Assembly: GCA_047633055.1 (NCBI GenBank)
Contig: JBLIEI010000017.1
Coordinates: 6,314-70,313, forward strand
Direction of reading: 5' to 3'
DNA length: 64,000 bases
DNA from: CALJFL01 sp047633055
Lineage (GTDB): Bacteria > Pseudomonadota > Gammaproteobacteria > Pseudomonadales > Halieaceae
The notes under the pieces were generated by a model. The model saw nothing but the letters and a program-made list of their open reading frames with translations, was not told the DNA's origin and ran no database searches. The translations under genes were made by a program, and so were the position numbers. Of the stretch, positions 7,979 through 16,918 are shown one piece after another. Numbering within the stretch: the stretch's first letter is position 1; each line of letters begins with the position of its first letter.

Positions 7979-8899
7979 ATGGCTACACGCACACATGCAC
8001 ACAATGAGCAACGCGCCCTTAAAATCTCACTTTACGGAGTGTTGTTTTTTGTGGTCTTGGCAATAGGCTTTGCACTGATAACAAAATCTGATGCCATTTT
8101 GTTCGATGGCGTTTACTCTTTGATTGCTTTCTGCATGGCGATTTTGACATTGAAAGTTGCACGTTTGGCTCAGCGACCGGACGATGACAAATTTCATTTC
8201 GGCTACACTGCGATGGAGCCTACGCTCAATTTGTTTAAGTCATTAATTGTCATCGTAACCTGCGTATTTGCTCTGACGGGCGCAGTCAATCGACTTTTGG
8301 CGGGAGGAAACCAAGCGGAATATGGGCTCGCAATTGTGTATGGGGCGATATCGACGACAGGCTGCTTTTACATTGCCTGGCGAATGCGGCGTAGCAGCAT
8401 GGACTATCGTTCAGATTTGGTTGGGGTGGAGGCAAAGACGTGGTTTGTTGACGGACTACTGAGTTTCGGCGTTTTGCTGGGCTTCATCGTCGCCTGGAGT
8501 TTAGAATTGTCGGGTTTAGGTCGTTATGCGCCGCTGGTCGACCCACTATTACTCATCAGTTTGGTGGTGTTGGCGCTGCCAATACCCGCAAAGATACTGT
8601 TCGACAGTTTGAAAGAGGTCGTGGCGATGGCTCCTCCCGAACACGTGGTCGACGAGATCGAAAATAAATTGTTAGAGACACTGAACTGCGTTAGCACGGA
8701 GCATGTCGAGCTGAGGGTCAGCAAACGCGGCCGCGTTACGTATTTACTGGTTCATGTGGTGGTGGATGATGACTTCGAGGTGCGAGACATCGCTGCACTC
8801 GACCAAATTCGCAAAAAGAGTGAATCGGAGTTGAAGCTGTGGAATTCCGAGATAGTCATGGACATGTTGTTTGTTCGCGATAGAGAGCTCGCCGGATAG
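7979..8899 (+). CDS. Cation diffusion facilitator family transporter
   Basis: The 306-residue inner-membrane protein has about six transmembrane segments followed by a cytoplasmic C-terminal domain of roughly 90 residues. CDF hallmarks include SDAILFDGVYSLIAF in TM2 (metal-site aspartates), HFGYTAMEP after TM2 and a VEAKTWFVDG segment in TM5. CDF proteins export Zn, Fe, Mn or Co ions in exchange for protons. The usual HxxxD of TM5 is replaced by a WFVD-type sequence, so the metal preference is unclear. It stands alone; start ATG at 7979. Confidence 0.85.
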   Translation: MATRTHAHNEQRALKISLYGVLFFVVLAIGFALITKSDAILFDGVYSLIAFCMAILTLKVARLAQRPDDDKFHFGYTAMEPTLNLFKSLIVIVTCVFALTGAVNRLLAGGNQAEYGLAIVYGAISTTGCFYIAWRMRRSSMDYRSDLVGVEAKTWFVDGLLSFGVLLGFIVAWSLELSGLGRYAPLVDPLLLISLVVLALPIPAKILFDSLKEVVAMAPPEHVVDEIENKLLETLNCVSTEHVELRVSKRGRVTYLLVHVVVDDDFEVRDIAALDQIRKKSESELKLWNSEIVMDMLFVRDRELAG

Positions 8900-8935
8900 A
8901 GGGAGTGTAGACAATACCACTATTGGAGTGATTTA

Positions 8936-9107
8936 TGACAAAACGACAAAGCTATGCCAAAGAGTTCAAGATCGAAGCTGTTCGCCTATCTAGAGGAGTC
9001 CGAGAAAAATGGGATGTAGATATCTCGCGAATTAGGAATCCGGCGAAATCTGCTTTACAAATGGCAAAAGGAACTGGAATCCAAAGGTGATGACGCCTGT
9101 CCTGTGC
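8936..9107 (+). pseudogene. IS3-family OrfA remnant
   Basis: MTKRQSYAKEFKIEAVRLS in one frame continues after a shift as YLEESEKNGM, TAG, ISRELGIRRNLLYKW and QKELESKGDD. That is the helix-turn-helix OrfA of IS3-type elements, broken by a frameshift and a stop. It ends about 13 bases before the stop of the convergent transposase at 9120. Confidence 0.75.
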
Positions 9108-9119
9108 CAAATACTAAAT

Positions 9120-10214
9120 TCAAGCCGCCACCGGCAATTGATATAAGCCGTTGCAGTGCTTTTTCCATTGGTAATGGTCGATCGAAACAATCTTCTTGTC
9201 CGACGCTTCACCATAAGCCATTGCCGTGGGTGTCTTTATGTCCAAAGAAGAATGCACTCGAACATCATTGTAATAGGTCTGAAACTGATCGAGTTTATCT
9301 TGCAAATCGCGACTGTTAAAAAACATAAGATGATCCAGATACTCTCTTCGGGTGGTCCCAATCACACGCTCAATAAACGGATGCGAAGTCGGCGTATCAG
9401 GTACTGATTTCAATTCCGCAACGTCAAGGATCCTCAAGTTGCATTGCCATCGATGAAACAGGAACAGTGGATCATTATCCGAACTCAAATACTTCGGCAG
9501 TGATTTGCTAGAAATAACTTCGTTAAACATCCGGCAATAGGCGACGCCATCGCAGTCACCAGCATGGACAGAAAATCCGATAATCCTTCGGGTATATTGA
9601 TCCAAAACCACCATAAACCAGTGGGATTTCAGCATAATCGACTCACAACGGAAAAGATCTACGGACCACAAACTGTCTTTCATATGGCCAATAAACGTTA
9701 ACCACGAGGGACCATCACCAGACGGTAGTTTATCCTTGTTTTTACGCAGTATTCTGCCAACCGCGAAGCGGCTAATGGTATTCCCGAATGCTTTGAATAT
9801 CTGCATTGAAATACGGCCATAGCCGAAAGATGGATTACGCCTTTTCATCTCGATAACAAGATCAATAATTGCTTGATCTCGTGGCTTTCTACCTAAAATT
9901 CTCCTGGTCTTATTCGAGTATAGTCTGCTGTATTTGCGATTAACCAGTGATTTGTGGAAAGTAAGAAGTGTGGTGGGTTTAATAATAACTGCAATCTTTT
10001 TGAGCCGACTTTCACTGATAAAAAAAGCCAATATTCCAAACAGAAATCTATCCGATGTACAGAGTACAGGTGATCTCTTCTTGCCTCGATTCATTACGAT
10101 GAGTTGCTGTTTCATCGCCATCGATTCCGCCATTACAACTTTCACTCCGCCAGGCTTTAGCAGTTTGATAGCAGAGACAAAAAAATGGCTTAGTAGCTCA
10201 ATGGCTTCAGACAT
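9120..10214 (-). CDS. DDE integrase-core transposase
   Basis: This 364-residue rve-fold transposase has the catalytic triad D186 (SLWSVDLF), D246 (YLSSDND) and E282 (HPFIERVIG), with a C-terminal RVHSSLDIKTP typical of IS3/IS481-like enzymes. The N-terminal part (MKQQLIVMNRGKKRSP, KPTTLLTFHKSL) is characteristic of a widespread proteobacterial single-ORF group. The internal methionine at MKQQL could be the true start. I did not find convincing terminal inverted repeats or target duplications, so whether this is a complete, active element is open. The frame is intact. Confidence 0.85.
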   Translation of the reverse strand: MSEAIELLSHFFVSAIKLLKPGGVKVVMAESMAMKQQLIVMNRGKKRSPVLCTSDRFLFGILAFFISESRLKKIAVIIKPTTLLTFHKSLVNRKYSRLYSNKTRRILGRKPRDQAIIDLVIEMKRRNPSFGYGRISMQIFKAFGNTISRFAVGRILRKNKDKLPSGDGPSWLTFIGHMKDSLWSVDLFRCESIMLKSHWFMVVLDQYTRRIIGFSVHAGDCDGVAYCRMFNEVISSKSLPKYLSSDNDPLFLFHRWQCNLRILDVAELKSVPDTPTSHPFIERVIGTTRREYLDHLMFFNSRDLQDKLDQFQTYYNDVRVHSSLDIKTPTAMAYGEASDKKIVSIDHYQWKKHCNGLYQLPVAA

Positions 10215-10387
10215 GAAGATACTTTAATGCGGTGAAATTTAAACACAAGTTCGCACAAGCTGTTGTTTGAGCGGTGGAATTAGTAATGCGCACACCACAG
10301 GCAGAAGCAGCGGCTTGATGTCGAATAGGGGATGTTTTCCGATCCGGAAAAGTTAAGTTGTCAAAACCGTTGAAATGCAAAATTCTC

Positions 10388-10405
10388 CACCCACCCGGGT
10401 GGGTG
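10388..10405. other. Perfect 18-bp GC-rich palindrome
   Basis: CACCCACCCGGGTGGGTG is fully self-complementary and lies 17 bases downstream of the stop of the minus-strand PQQ-propeller gene. There is no loop and no T-run, so it is not a classical terminator. It may be a protein-binding site or a remnant of a terminator stem. Confidence 0.6.
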
Positions 10406-10421
10406 ACCAAAGAACATTGTA

Positions 10422-12380
10422 CTAGTCGAACATGGCACAGGCTCTAGCCAGGCCCGTCGCCGCATGCTCCAGATTGGCCGGTGCCAGATTGGCAGCGCTT
10501 TGCTCCAGTAAACTACCCAGCGTGCCGGCATCCTCAGCCGTCATGTCACCCTCGCTGACTGCCTTGGTGATGGCGTTACCGGCCTGGTTGAGCAATACCT
10601 TGATCTGCCGGATATCCGTGTTGATGGCTGCCAACTCGGTAATCTGGTTCAAGGTGCTGGCATTTGCGCCGCGCGCCTCGGCGGCGCAGATAGCGTCGCG
10701 TGCCAGCAAATCCAGGCGAATCGGTTTGAAGCGCGCAATACCACCGGTAACATCCAGCGTTAACTCGGGATACATGGCCTTACCTACGGCGCGCCGTAAG
10801 GGTGAGTGGGCGACATAAATACTGCCATCGGCCGCCACAACGCTCATGGCCAGTGAATCCTCTCGACCTTCGGCAAAGTAGCGCAGCTTACCGGTTTCCC
10901 GGTCTAGCAGGCCCATCCCCATATGCAACATCAGCGTTCTACCTAGCAATGATTTACCACCACCGATCATAATCACCACGCCGTTGGCGGTTACCGTTGC
11001 GGTCAAGGCATTGGATTGCACATCGACATTGGCATAACCATCAAAGCCCGTTAGCTGCGCAGTCCACGTCCTAGTGCCGCCGTCTCCGTTGTCGATCAAC
11101 TGGATCACGTCTTTGGCGGTAACGGCGTAGAGTTCATTGTTATCCGCTGCCACGGTGATAGAACCCACCAGCGGCTCGCCCACATCCACCCGCCAGACTT
11201 CATTCAACTCACTATCCAGCGCAATAACATGACCCTCATTATCAGATACATATAAGCGGTACCCGTCTGCGCTAAGCGCCGGTGTTGATCCGGTGCCGCC
11301 CTGGAAGGTCTTACGGTTCAATACCTTGAATTCCAAACCACCGTTGCCGTCATCAACTAAGTCGAGGGCGTAAATTGCGCCCAGTTCAGACCTGCCGTCT
11401 TCGGTACCATCTTCGGCATCTGGCGCAGTAGCGGCCATATAGATACGACTGCTATCAGGATCAATACTGAAAAAGTTGGTCACTATACCGCCGCCGCCAT
11501 AAATATAATTCACGGCGGATGAGAACAAACTCAGGCCTTCATCGGTTTTACCAAAGGCGTTATCCATCAATGGGTCGACCTTGTTAAGGATAAATTTAGG
11601 AATCTTGGTACCTTTGCCACTGATGGCAGGCGCGCCGGGTATTTGCCCGATAGGTGCTATCAATTCTCCGCTCTTGCGGCTGAAGGCAAACAATGCGCCG
11701 GCTTTGGTTATCGATATCAGTGAATCGGTCGCCGGGTGATAATTGAAACTATGAAATTTTCCCTTTGCTTTATTTATGGGTGATTGATTGCTGAGCTCCT
11801 CCGCAGGAATGCTTAAACCGGTAGCCTTACTCCATATCACCGAACCATCCGGCCGCAGGGCCATGACGCGGTTATAGCCCACGATATAAATGATCTGGGA
11901 TCCCGGGTTTTCCGGGTCGTTCAATATGAAAGCTGGGCTGCCTGCTTGTATATTGTTGTCGGCGGGTATGGCCCAACGTCGCTCGCCGGTTTTGCCATCG
12001 AGTGAAACCAGCACCACGCGCTCACCGTGATAGAACTGCGGGCTAAAGTAGAGATTGCCTTCGTTATCAAACAGGGGGCCATTGCCAACGAAGTACGCAG
12101 GCTCTGCCACCCAGTCCAGTTCAAACATCGGAGCGGCGACGCCCCAGACACTATCCGAATTGGCCACATTCACATGTATGGCATTAAAGGTATCTGGTTC
12201 GGGGATGACGTCGTAGCTATGCTGTCCCGCGGCGCGAGCACCAACCGGCTTCCATTGGGTTTTCGCAGGCGGGCCAAAAACCTTGGGGTTATGCGGTCGA
12301 CCCTCGTCAAAGAAGATTTTAAACACTGCGAAGCCAACGATTGCGATCAATAGCAAAGCGATTACTTTCCGGGTATTCAT
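10422..12380 (-). CDS. PQQ-like beta-propeller protein, membrane anchored
   Basis: The 652-residue protein starts with an N-terminal hydrophobic anchor (VIALLLIAIVGFAVFKIFF) and continues with repeated propeller blades (YFSPQFYHGERVVLVSLDGKTG, VMALRPDGSVIW, GHVIALDSELNEVWR), as in PQQ_2/BamB-like eight-blade proteins. A helical tail follows. Cofactor-binding and catalytic residues of quinoprotein dehydrogenases are not evident, so it may be a binding or scaffold protein in the periplasm. The ATG at 12380 is chosen, two bases after the stop of the upstream MFS gene, indicating co-transcription. By context it belongs to the motif-controlled island. Confidence 0.75.
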   Translation of the reverse strand: MNTRKVIALLLIAIVGFAVFKIFFDEGRPHNPKVFGPPAKTQWKPVGARAAGQHSYDVIPEPDTFNAIHVNVANSDSVWGVAAPMFELDWVAEPAYFVGNGPLFDNEGNLYFSPQFYHGERVVLVSLDGKTGERRWAIPADNNIQAGSPAFILNDPENPGSQIIYIVGYNRVMALRPDGSVIWSKATGLSIPAEELSNQSPINKAKGKFHSFNYHPATDSLISITKAGALFAFSRKSGELIAPIGQIPGAPAISGKGTKIPKFILNKVDPLMDNAFGKTDEGLSLFSSAVNYIYGGGGIVTNFFSIDPDSSRIYMAATAPDAEDGTEDGRSELGAIYALDLVDDGNGGLEFKVLNRKTFQGGTGSTPALSADGYRLYVSDNEGHVIALDSELNEVWRVDVGEPLVGSITVAADNNELYAVTAKDVIQLIDNGDGGTRTWTAQLTGFDGYANVDVQSNALTATVTANGVVIMIGGGKSLLGRTLMLHMGMGLLDRETGKLRYFAEGREDSLAMSVVAADGSIYVAHSPLRRAVGKAMYPELTLDVTGGIARFKPIRLDLLARDAICAAEARGANASTLNQITELAAINTDIRQIKVLLNQAGNAITKAVSEGDMTAEDAGTLGSLLEQSAANLAPANLEHAATGLARACAMFD

Positions 12381-12382
12381 TT

Positions 12383-13699
12383 TTAAAGACCCCATTTTCT
12401 TGTTGATTGCTGTTTTTCCAGAGCCCGGCCGCAAAGCCAGAAATGCACAGAGCCCCAGAAGGCGAAGAGTCCAAAACAGGCCAGCGCAACGCCTAAGGAG
12501 CCCTCGCCATAGACGGTACTAAGCATATCGCTTAGCACACCGACCAGCAGTGGGCCGAGGCCTAAACCGATGAGATTGAGACACAGCATCATGATGGCCG
12601 AGGAAACAGCGCGCGAGTGCACTGGCGACAGGGTTTGCACCATGGCCAGCGATGGCCCCATAAAACTATTCGCGAAGAAACCCGGAATAACGAACAGCAG
12701 TATTGCCGTGGTCAGATTGTCAGCAAAAAGCCCCATGACAAATAATGGTATAGAGACGAACGGAATCATGGCAAGCATCCACAGGCCATATTGAAAACCA
12801 CGGACGGAAAGGCGATCAAAGAACTTGCCCACGACCAGCGCGCCAATCGCCCCCGAAATGCCGAACACGCCCGCAATCATCATACCGGCCTCGGATTGGC
12901 TGAGCTCGTGTGTTCTGATAAAGAAAGTCGGTAACCACTGGGTGAGGCCATATGACATCAGTCCTGCTATTACGCCCCCAGCCATCATGTGTCGCATAGC
13001 GGGGTTGCCCCACATTTGCGCCGCAGTGGTGAGAATGGGGGGCGAAGGCAGAGGCTCTGCAGTTTCAAAGGTGCCTCTGGCAGGCTCACGCAGCAATCTG
13101 GCCATAAAGAATGCCAACAACAAACCGGGAATACCGACCGATACCAGCGCAATGCGCCAGTTATAAGCTTCGGCAATAATACCGCCGCCAACAAAACCAA
13201 GGATCATGCCGAAGCTGCCGCCCAGCATTAACGTAGCCATAGCGAACCCCCGACGCTTGGGCGGGAAGTAATCAGCAATAATCGAGTGGCTGGCAGGATT
13301 CACTCCTGCCTCACCAATTCCCACACCGACGCGCAGTAACAGAAGGCTGATAAAGCCGGCGGCCAGGCCGCTAAAAGCGGTCATCACAGAGAAGATAACA
13401 AGGCTGACGATAATGATGCGCTTGCGACTGTGTTGATCAGACAGACGCGCAATAGGCAGACCCATGGTGGCATAAAACAGGGCGAATGAAAGCCCGCCTA
13501 GCAAACCCAACTGGGTATCGCTTAAACCAAACTCTGCTTTTATATCCGGAAACAGGATCGATAGAATCATCCGGTCGCACATCGACAGGGTATAAGCCAG
13601 TACTAGCAGGGTCAGGGTGGTGCGGTGACCCGCCAGGGGTTGATTGGCTGTGCTTGTAACAGAGCCAGATGCCCCTGTACTGACTGTCTGATTATTCAT
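12383..13699 (-). CDS. MFS transporter, spinster-like
   Basis: The 438-residue inner-membrane protein has 12 predicted helices. Motif A of the major facilitator superfamily lies between TM2 and TM3 (LPIARLSDQHSRKR), and GVGIGEAGVNPAS in TM4 is typical of the spinster (Spns) branch, whose members move lipids, sphingolipids or aromatic/hydrophobic acids. It is followed after two bases by the PQQ-propeller gene. The promoter region carries the 17-bp motif with a -10 element, 145 bases before the start. A substrate import or efflux role for the compound handled by the island is inferred. Confidence 0.85.
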   Translation of the reverse strand: MNNQTVSTGASGSVTSTANQPLAGHRTTLTLLVLAYTLSMCDRMILSILFPDIKAEFGLSDTQLGLLGGLSFALFYATMGLPIARLSDQHSRKRIIIVSLVIFSVMTAFSGLAAGFISLLLLRVGVGIGEAGVNPASHSIIADYFPPKRRGFAMATLMLGGSFGMILGFVGGGIIAEAYNWRIALVSVGIPGLLLAFFMARLLREPARGTFETAEPLPSPPILTTAAQMWGNPAMRHMMAGGVIAGLMSYGLTQWLPTFFIRTHELSQSEAGMMIAGVFGISGAIGALVVGKFFDRLSVRGFQYGLWMLAMIPFVSIPLFVMGLFADNLTTAILLFVIPGFFANSFMGPSLAMVQTLSPVHSRAVSSAIMMLCLNLIGLGLGPLLVGVLSDMLSTVYGEGSLGVALACFGLFAFWGSVHFWLCGRALEKQQSTRKWGL

Positions 13700-13844
13700 A
13701 GTCGTGTCTATTCAAGCTAACAACGAAAACCGAAAGCAGCAGCGTAACAGCACTTAATTTCAATAAATGGGACATTGATTTTCTCGCTTTTGAAGCGGCG
13801 TGACTGTTTTGATCAGCGCCCATTCCCAATTTTCACTTAGGTGG

Positions 13845-13887
13845 AGTATAGTGTTCGGCGTAACAGATGCGGAATCATATTCGGCCA
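13845..13887 (-). promoter_or_regulatory. Regulon motif site 1, upstream of MFS
   Basis: In the sense of the MFS gene the site reads TGGCCGAATATGATTCC (13887 to 13871), then 20 bases, then TATACT (13850-13845). The same motif, orientation and spacing recur at three other operons. The position, just upstream of and touching the -35 region, is that of a class II AraC-type activator. It lies in the 260-base divergent region shared with the AraC-family gene at 13962. Confidence 0.75.
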
Positions 13888-13961
13888 TTCCTGCTTTGGC
13901 TGTTGCTTGCTTGTAGATCTTTTGGGGCGCCTTTGGTACAGCCTGGGGCACGGAGAGTGAG

Positions 13962-14978
13962 ATGAAAGTAAATCAAGTGCAACGTGAGTTTTTCAGGCAG
14001 CTGCTATCGCTGCTGGAGAAATCAGCGGTTAGCCCCGAGCAGCTGTTTGGTGAACTCGACCAGCGAGGTGTCACTGTTTCCGGTACCGCTCAGGCTGTAT
14101 TTTCAGGGTCCGAAGCGTTGGTTTTACTGGAAACTGCAGTGGACCTTTCAGGCGATCCCTGCCTGCTGTTACGTCTGGGACAAGAGCTTGGCATTGCCAG
14201 TTACGGCAGCTTTGGTTTTGCTTTGATGAGCTGTGCGAGCCTGCGCGAGACCCTTCAGCTTTTGCTTCGCTATGGGCAGGTATTGTTCAGGCCCAGCTGG
14301 ACAGAGTATGAGCATGAGGGCGGCTTATTGTTGCGTGCGAATCTAACCAGAGGCACTGCAGCACAGCAACAGCTGGCAGCTGAACTGATTTTCTCGAACC
14401 TTTCTGTAGTGGGGAGATCTCTGTATGGAAGCCAGGTAGAGAGTGCAGAGGGTGTAGAGCTACAACTGAGTTATTCCAGGCCTGCGCACTCGGCTTCATA
14501 TAAGAAAGCATTTCACGTGCCTGTGACATTTGACTGTGAACACAGTCAGTTGTTTCTCCCGGCGCAGATTCTCGACACGCCTGTTAGAACGGCGAACCGT
14601 GCCGAGCATGTGGTCTTTCATCAGCAGTGCGAGGAGATACTACGCGGGCTGAACAGTGTCGAGAAAACCACCGCCGCCGTACGGCAGTTACTGATCCAAT
14701 CCGCAGGGGAATTCCTGGATGTCGCGCAGGTAGCCCAGGGTCTGCATGTCAGTGAGCGTACCCTGAGGCGCCGCCTGGAGGCTGAATCTACCAGTTTTAG
14801 ATCTACCTTCGACGAGATCAGGGATTTGCTTTCCCGGGAGTATCTTGCAGACACTGACTTGACCGTTGCCGATATAGCGCACCTGCTGGACTATGCCGAG
14901 ACGGTGAACTTTCGCCGGGCGTTTGTGCGCTGGAATGGCGTAACGCCCAGCCAGTATCGCCAGCAGCGGGTCGCGTAG
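13962..14978 (+). CDS. AraC-family regulator (Arabinose_bd + HTH_18)
   Basis: The 338-residue cytoplasmic regulator has an N-terminal Arabinose_bd-type effector domain (about 25-215: GDPCLLLRLGQELGIASYGSFGFA, LLLRYGQVL) and a C-terminal double helix-turn-helix (about 245-335: VAQGLHVSERTLRRRLEAES, REYLADTDLTVADIAHLLDY, FRRAFVRWNGVTPSQYR). This class (OruR/ArgR-like) usually senses a small hydrophobic or amino-acid-derived ligand and activates nearby catabolic operons. It is divergent from the MFS operon. It is the best candidate to bind the four conserved sites at 13.87, 15.88, 26.68 and 32.22 kb; this assignment is inferred from proximity and site geometry. Confidence 0.9.
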   Translation: MKVNQVQREFFRQLLSLLEKSAVSPEQLFGELDQRGVTVSGTAQAVFSGSEALVLLETAVDLSGDPCLLLRLGQELGIASYGSFGFALMSCASLRETLQLLLRYGQVLFRPSWTEYEHEGGLLLRANLTRGTAAQQQLAAELIFSNLSVVGRSLYGSQVESAEGVELQLSYSRPAHSASYKKAFHVPVTFDCEHSQLFLPAQILDTPVRTANRAEHVVFHQQCEEILRGLNSVEKTTAAVRQLLIQSAGEFLDVAQVAQGLHVSERTLRRRLEAESTSFRSTFDEIRDLLSREYLADTDLTVADIAHLLDYAETVNFRRAFVRWNGVTPSQYRQQRVA

Positions 14979-15040
14979 GCAGGTTTCCGTGTTGGTTGGC
15001 CGGTATATGGCTAGTTAACTCTTCTGGATCTGGAGGTCCA

Positions 15041-15075
15041 GTATTACGCTTGACGTATAATCTGTAACGTAATAC
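15041..15075. promoter_or_regulatory. HigBA promoter with operator inverted repeat
   Basis: GTATTACG (15041-15048) and CGTAATAC (15068-15075) are perfect complements around 19 bases that include TATAAT (15056-15061). Since the -10 hexamer sits between the arms, a dimer of the antitoxin would block RNA polymerase. This is standard autoregulatory design for higBA-type loci. Confidence 0.65.
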
Positions 15076-15084
15076 CCTTCACAA

Positions 15085-15363
15085 ATGATTCAAAGCTTCC
15101 GGTGCAAGAACACAGAGCGCCTGTTTGGTGGGCTGTGCTCGTCAAAGTTTCGGTCGTTTCGCGCTCAGGCAGAGAGAAAATTGATTCTGCTTCACAGTGC
15201 GGAAACATTGGAGTTTCTGAAGTCTCCCCCTGGCAACAGGCTGGAACGGTTAACCGGCGACAGACAGGGGCAGTGGAGCATCCGCATAAATCAGCAATGG
15301 CGTCTGTGCTTCCGTTTTGACGGCGGCAATGCGTATGACGTGGAGATAGTGGATTACCACTAG
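15085..15363 (+). CDS. higB: HigB-type RelE/ParE toxin
   Basis: The 92-residue protein belongs to the HigB/RelE superfamily of ribosome-dependent mRNA interferases. Diagnostic features are IQSFRCKNTERLF at the N-terminus, PPGNRLERLTGDRQGQWSIRI in the middle and the C-terminal WRLCFRF...YDVEIVDYH. It precedes the antitoxin gene by nine bases, the reversed order typical of higBA. It stands between two operons of the catabolic island and may stabilise the region. Start ATG 15085. Confidence 0.9.
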   Translation: MIQSFRCKNTERLFGGLCSSKFRSFRAQAERKLILLHSAETLEFLKSPPGNRLERLTGDRQGQWSIRINQQWRLCFRFDGGNAYDVEIVDYH

Positions 15364-15372
15364 GATGTACTT

Positions 15373-15672
15373 ATGGCTTCAAATCAAATGAGACCGATAC
15401 ACCCCGGCGAGGTAATTCGAGAGGAGTATCTGGTGCCACTGGAAATGAGTGTGAATGCTTTAGCTCAGCGTATGCGTGTGCCGACGACCCGGCTTCACGA
15501 GATTGTCAAAGAGAGACGCTCGGTCACCGCTGATACAGCTCTGCGCCTGGCTCAACTATTTGGCGGGGATGCCCAGAGCTGGCTTAACCTGCAGGCTGCT
15601 TATGACCTGCGTGTGGCTGAAATCAACAGCGCTATAGAAATTCGCGAGGATGTGCGTCCCTACCAGCCCTGA
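15373..15672 (+). CDS. higA: HigA-type antitoxin
   Basis: The 99-residue HTH_3/XRE protein begins MRPIHPGEVIREEYLVPLEM, the standard HigA signature (HPGEIL.EEFL), and has a helix-turn-helix in SVNALAQRMRVPTTRLHEIV. It neutralises the toxin and represses the shared promoter through the inverted repeat upstream. The stop codon is embedded at the start of an AATAAATGGGG microsatellite. Confidence 0.9.
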   Translation: MASNQMRPIHPGEVIREEYLVPLEMSVNALAQRMRVPTTRLHEIVKERRSVTADTALRLAQLFGGDAQSWLNLQAAYDLRVAEINSAIEIREDVRPYQP

Positions 15673-15852
15673 ATAAATGGAAAAATAAATGGGGAAATAA
15701 ATGGGAATAAATGGGGAATAAATGGGGACAGACCACGATTAATTTTGGCAGAGACTCATGGAACGCGCTGGGGACAATTTAATCGTGGTCTGTCCCCTAT
15801 ATTCATTTAATCGTGGTCTGTCCCCTATATTCCATGTCCCCTATATTCCATG
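15670..15852. repeat. AATAAATGGG repeats and GGGGACAGACCACG inverted repeats
   Basis: About five imperfect copies of AATAAATGGGG (15670-15728) lead into GGGGACAGACCACGATTAA (15724-15742). Its complement TTAATCGTGGTCTGTCCCC follows at about 15778-15796 and again at about 15807-15826, with two more partial TGTCCCCTATATTCC copies. The cluster looks like a REP-type element that has been duplicated. It insulates higBA from the next operon and could terminate transcription. Confidence 0.8.
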
Positions 15853-15869
15853 CCAAAGTACGTAATAAT

Positions 15870-15913
15870 TGGCCGAATATGATTCCGCACTATCTGTCAT
15901 CCCAGAGTATTGT
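15870..15913 (+). promoter_or_regulatory. Regulon motif site 2, upstream of hydrolase operon
   Basis: TGGCCGAATATGATTCC (15870-15886), a 21-base gap, then TATTGT (15908-15913) and an ATG at 15943. Identical in all 17 positions to sites 1 and 4, but on the opposite strand because the operon runs rightward. Confidence 0.75.
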
Positions 15914-15942
15914 GCCTTTTTCAATGACCGAGGAGAAGAGAC

Positions 15943-16776
15943 ATGACAGTCATCGCCAGCGCTTCACGTATGCCTGAGGGTATGAACCTCGAAGTTCGGA
16001 ATATCAAGTTTGAGCTCAGCGAGCAGTTGTCCAAAGACTGGTTGGATAACGATCCATTTAAAACGGCTTTCTTTAACGCCCTTAGTATGACTTTCCCCGA
16101 CGGTGAGCGCTTTTTTATAGACAGTGTTCGTCATTATCAAGATGAAGTAAAAGACCCTAAGCTCAAAACAGAGATGAGCCAATTTTTTGGTCAAGAGGGT
16201 ATGCACTCCCGAGAGCACCGTACATACAACAAAGCTTTGTGTGATTTACGCGGCTACAACCAGGAAAAAATGGAGGGCAGAACAAAAAACATGGTTCGAT
16301 TAGGGTACAAAAAGATGTCGCCAGTCGGTCATCTCGCGGCAACGTGTGGTGTGGAACATATTACGGCGATTTTTGCCGACAAAGTCCTCAATGGCTGGAT
16401 GCTTAGCGAGGTGGATTCACAAATGCGAAGTTTGTGGGAATGGCACTCTGCCGAAGAACTGGAGCATAAGTCCGTCGCGATGGATGTTTACAACTATGTC
16501 AGCGGCGACTATAAGATCAGAAAACTGACTTTACGAATGTTCACCATTCATTTTCTTTGGAACCTGCTGGCCAATACCGCCTATATGCTGCGCAAGGACA
16601 AAAAGCTCTGGAAGTGGTCCACGTTGAAAAGTGGGTTTAAATTTCTGTTTGCAAAAGGTGGTGTGTTGCGCGAATTCCGCGCCGATTACCTCACGTATTT
16701 CGATCCTGATTTTCACCCCTGGGACGATGATAATCGACACCTGCTCGAGAGCTGGAAAGCTCCTCAGGCTGCGTGA
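15943..16776 (+). CDS. Putative metal-dependent hydrolase (PF10118 type)
   Basis: The 277-residue cytoplasmic protein resembles the 'predicted metal-dependent hydrolase' family (COG3687/PF10118). It has FPDGERFFIDSVRHYQD, a FFGQEGMHSREH segment, and EWHSAEELEHKSVAMDVY, where Glu and His residues would form a ferritin-like di-metal site. The reaction is not established for the family. It is the first gene of a rightward operon that follows a regulon site. In this setting it may act on the same substrate as the DUF3604 and sulfatase proteins; this is inference. Confidence 0.8.
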   Translation: MTVIASASRMPEGMNLEVRNIKFELSEQLSKDWLDNDPFKTAFFNALSMTFPDGERFFIDSVRHYQDEVKDPKLKTEMSQFFGQEGMHSREHRTYNKALCDLRGYNQEKMEGRTKNMVRLGYKKMSPVGHLAATCGVEHITAIFADKVLNGWMLSEVDSQMRSLWEWHSAEELEHKSVAMDVYNYVSGDYKIRKLTLRMFTIHFLWNLLANTAYMLRKDKKLWKWSTLKSGFKFLFAKGGVLREFRADYLTYFDPDFHPWDDDNRHLLESWKAPQAA

Positions 16777-16918
16777 ATGGAGCCGCCCTCCCGGGGGCGA
16801 GCTATGCCAGGAAAGCAGGCAGCGGTTGGCCGGAAAAGATTCCTCAGGGTTCGCTGCTCAAGCGTAAAATCTCCGGGTTTTCAAAATGCTATTAGCAATG
16901 TGCAAGGGGATTCTACCG

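Noticed and set aside
15670..15730. CRISPR-like array
   Set aside because: The AATAAATGGG units are adjacent without spacers; no cas genes occur in the window.
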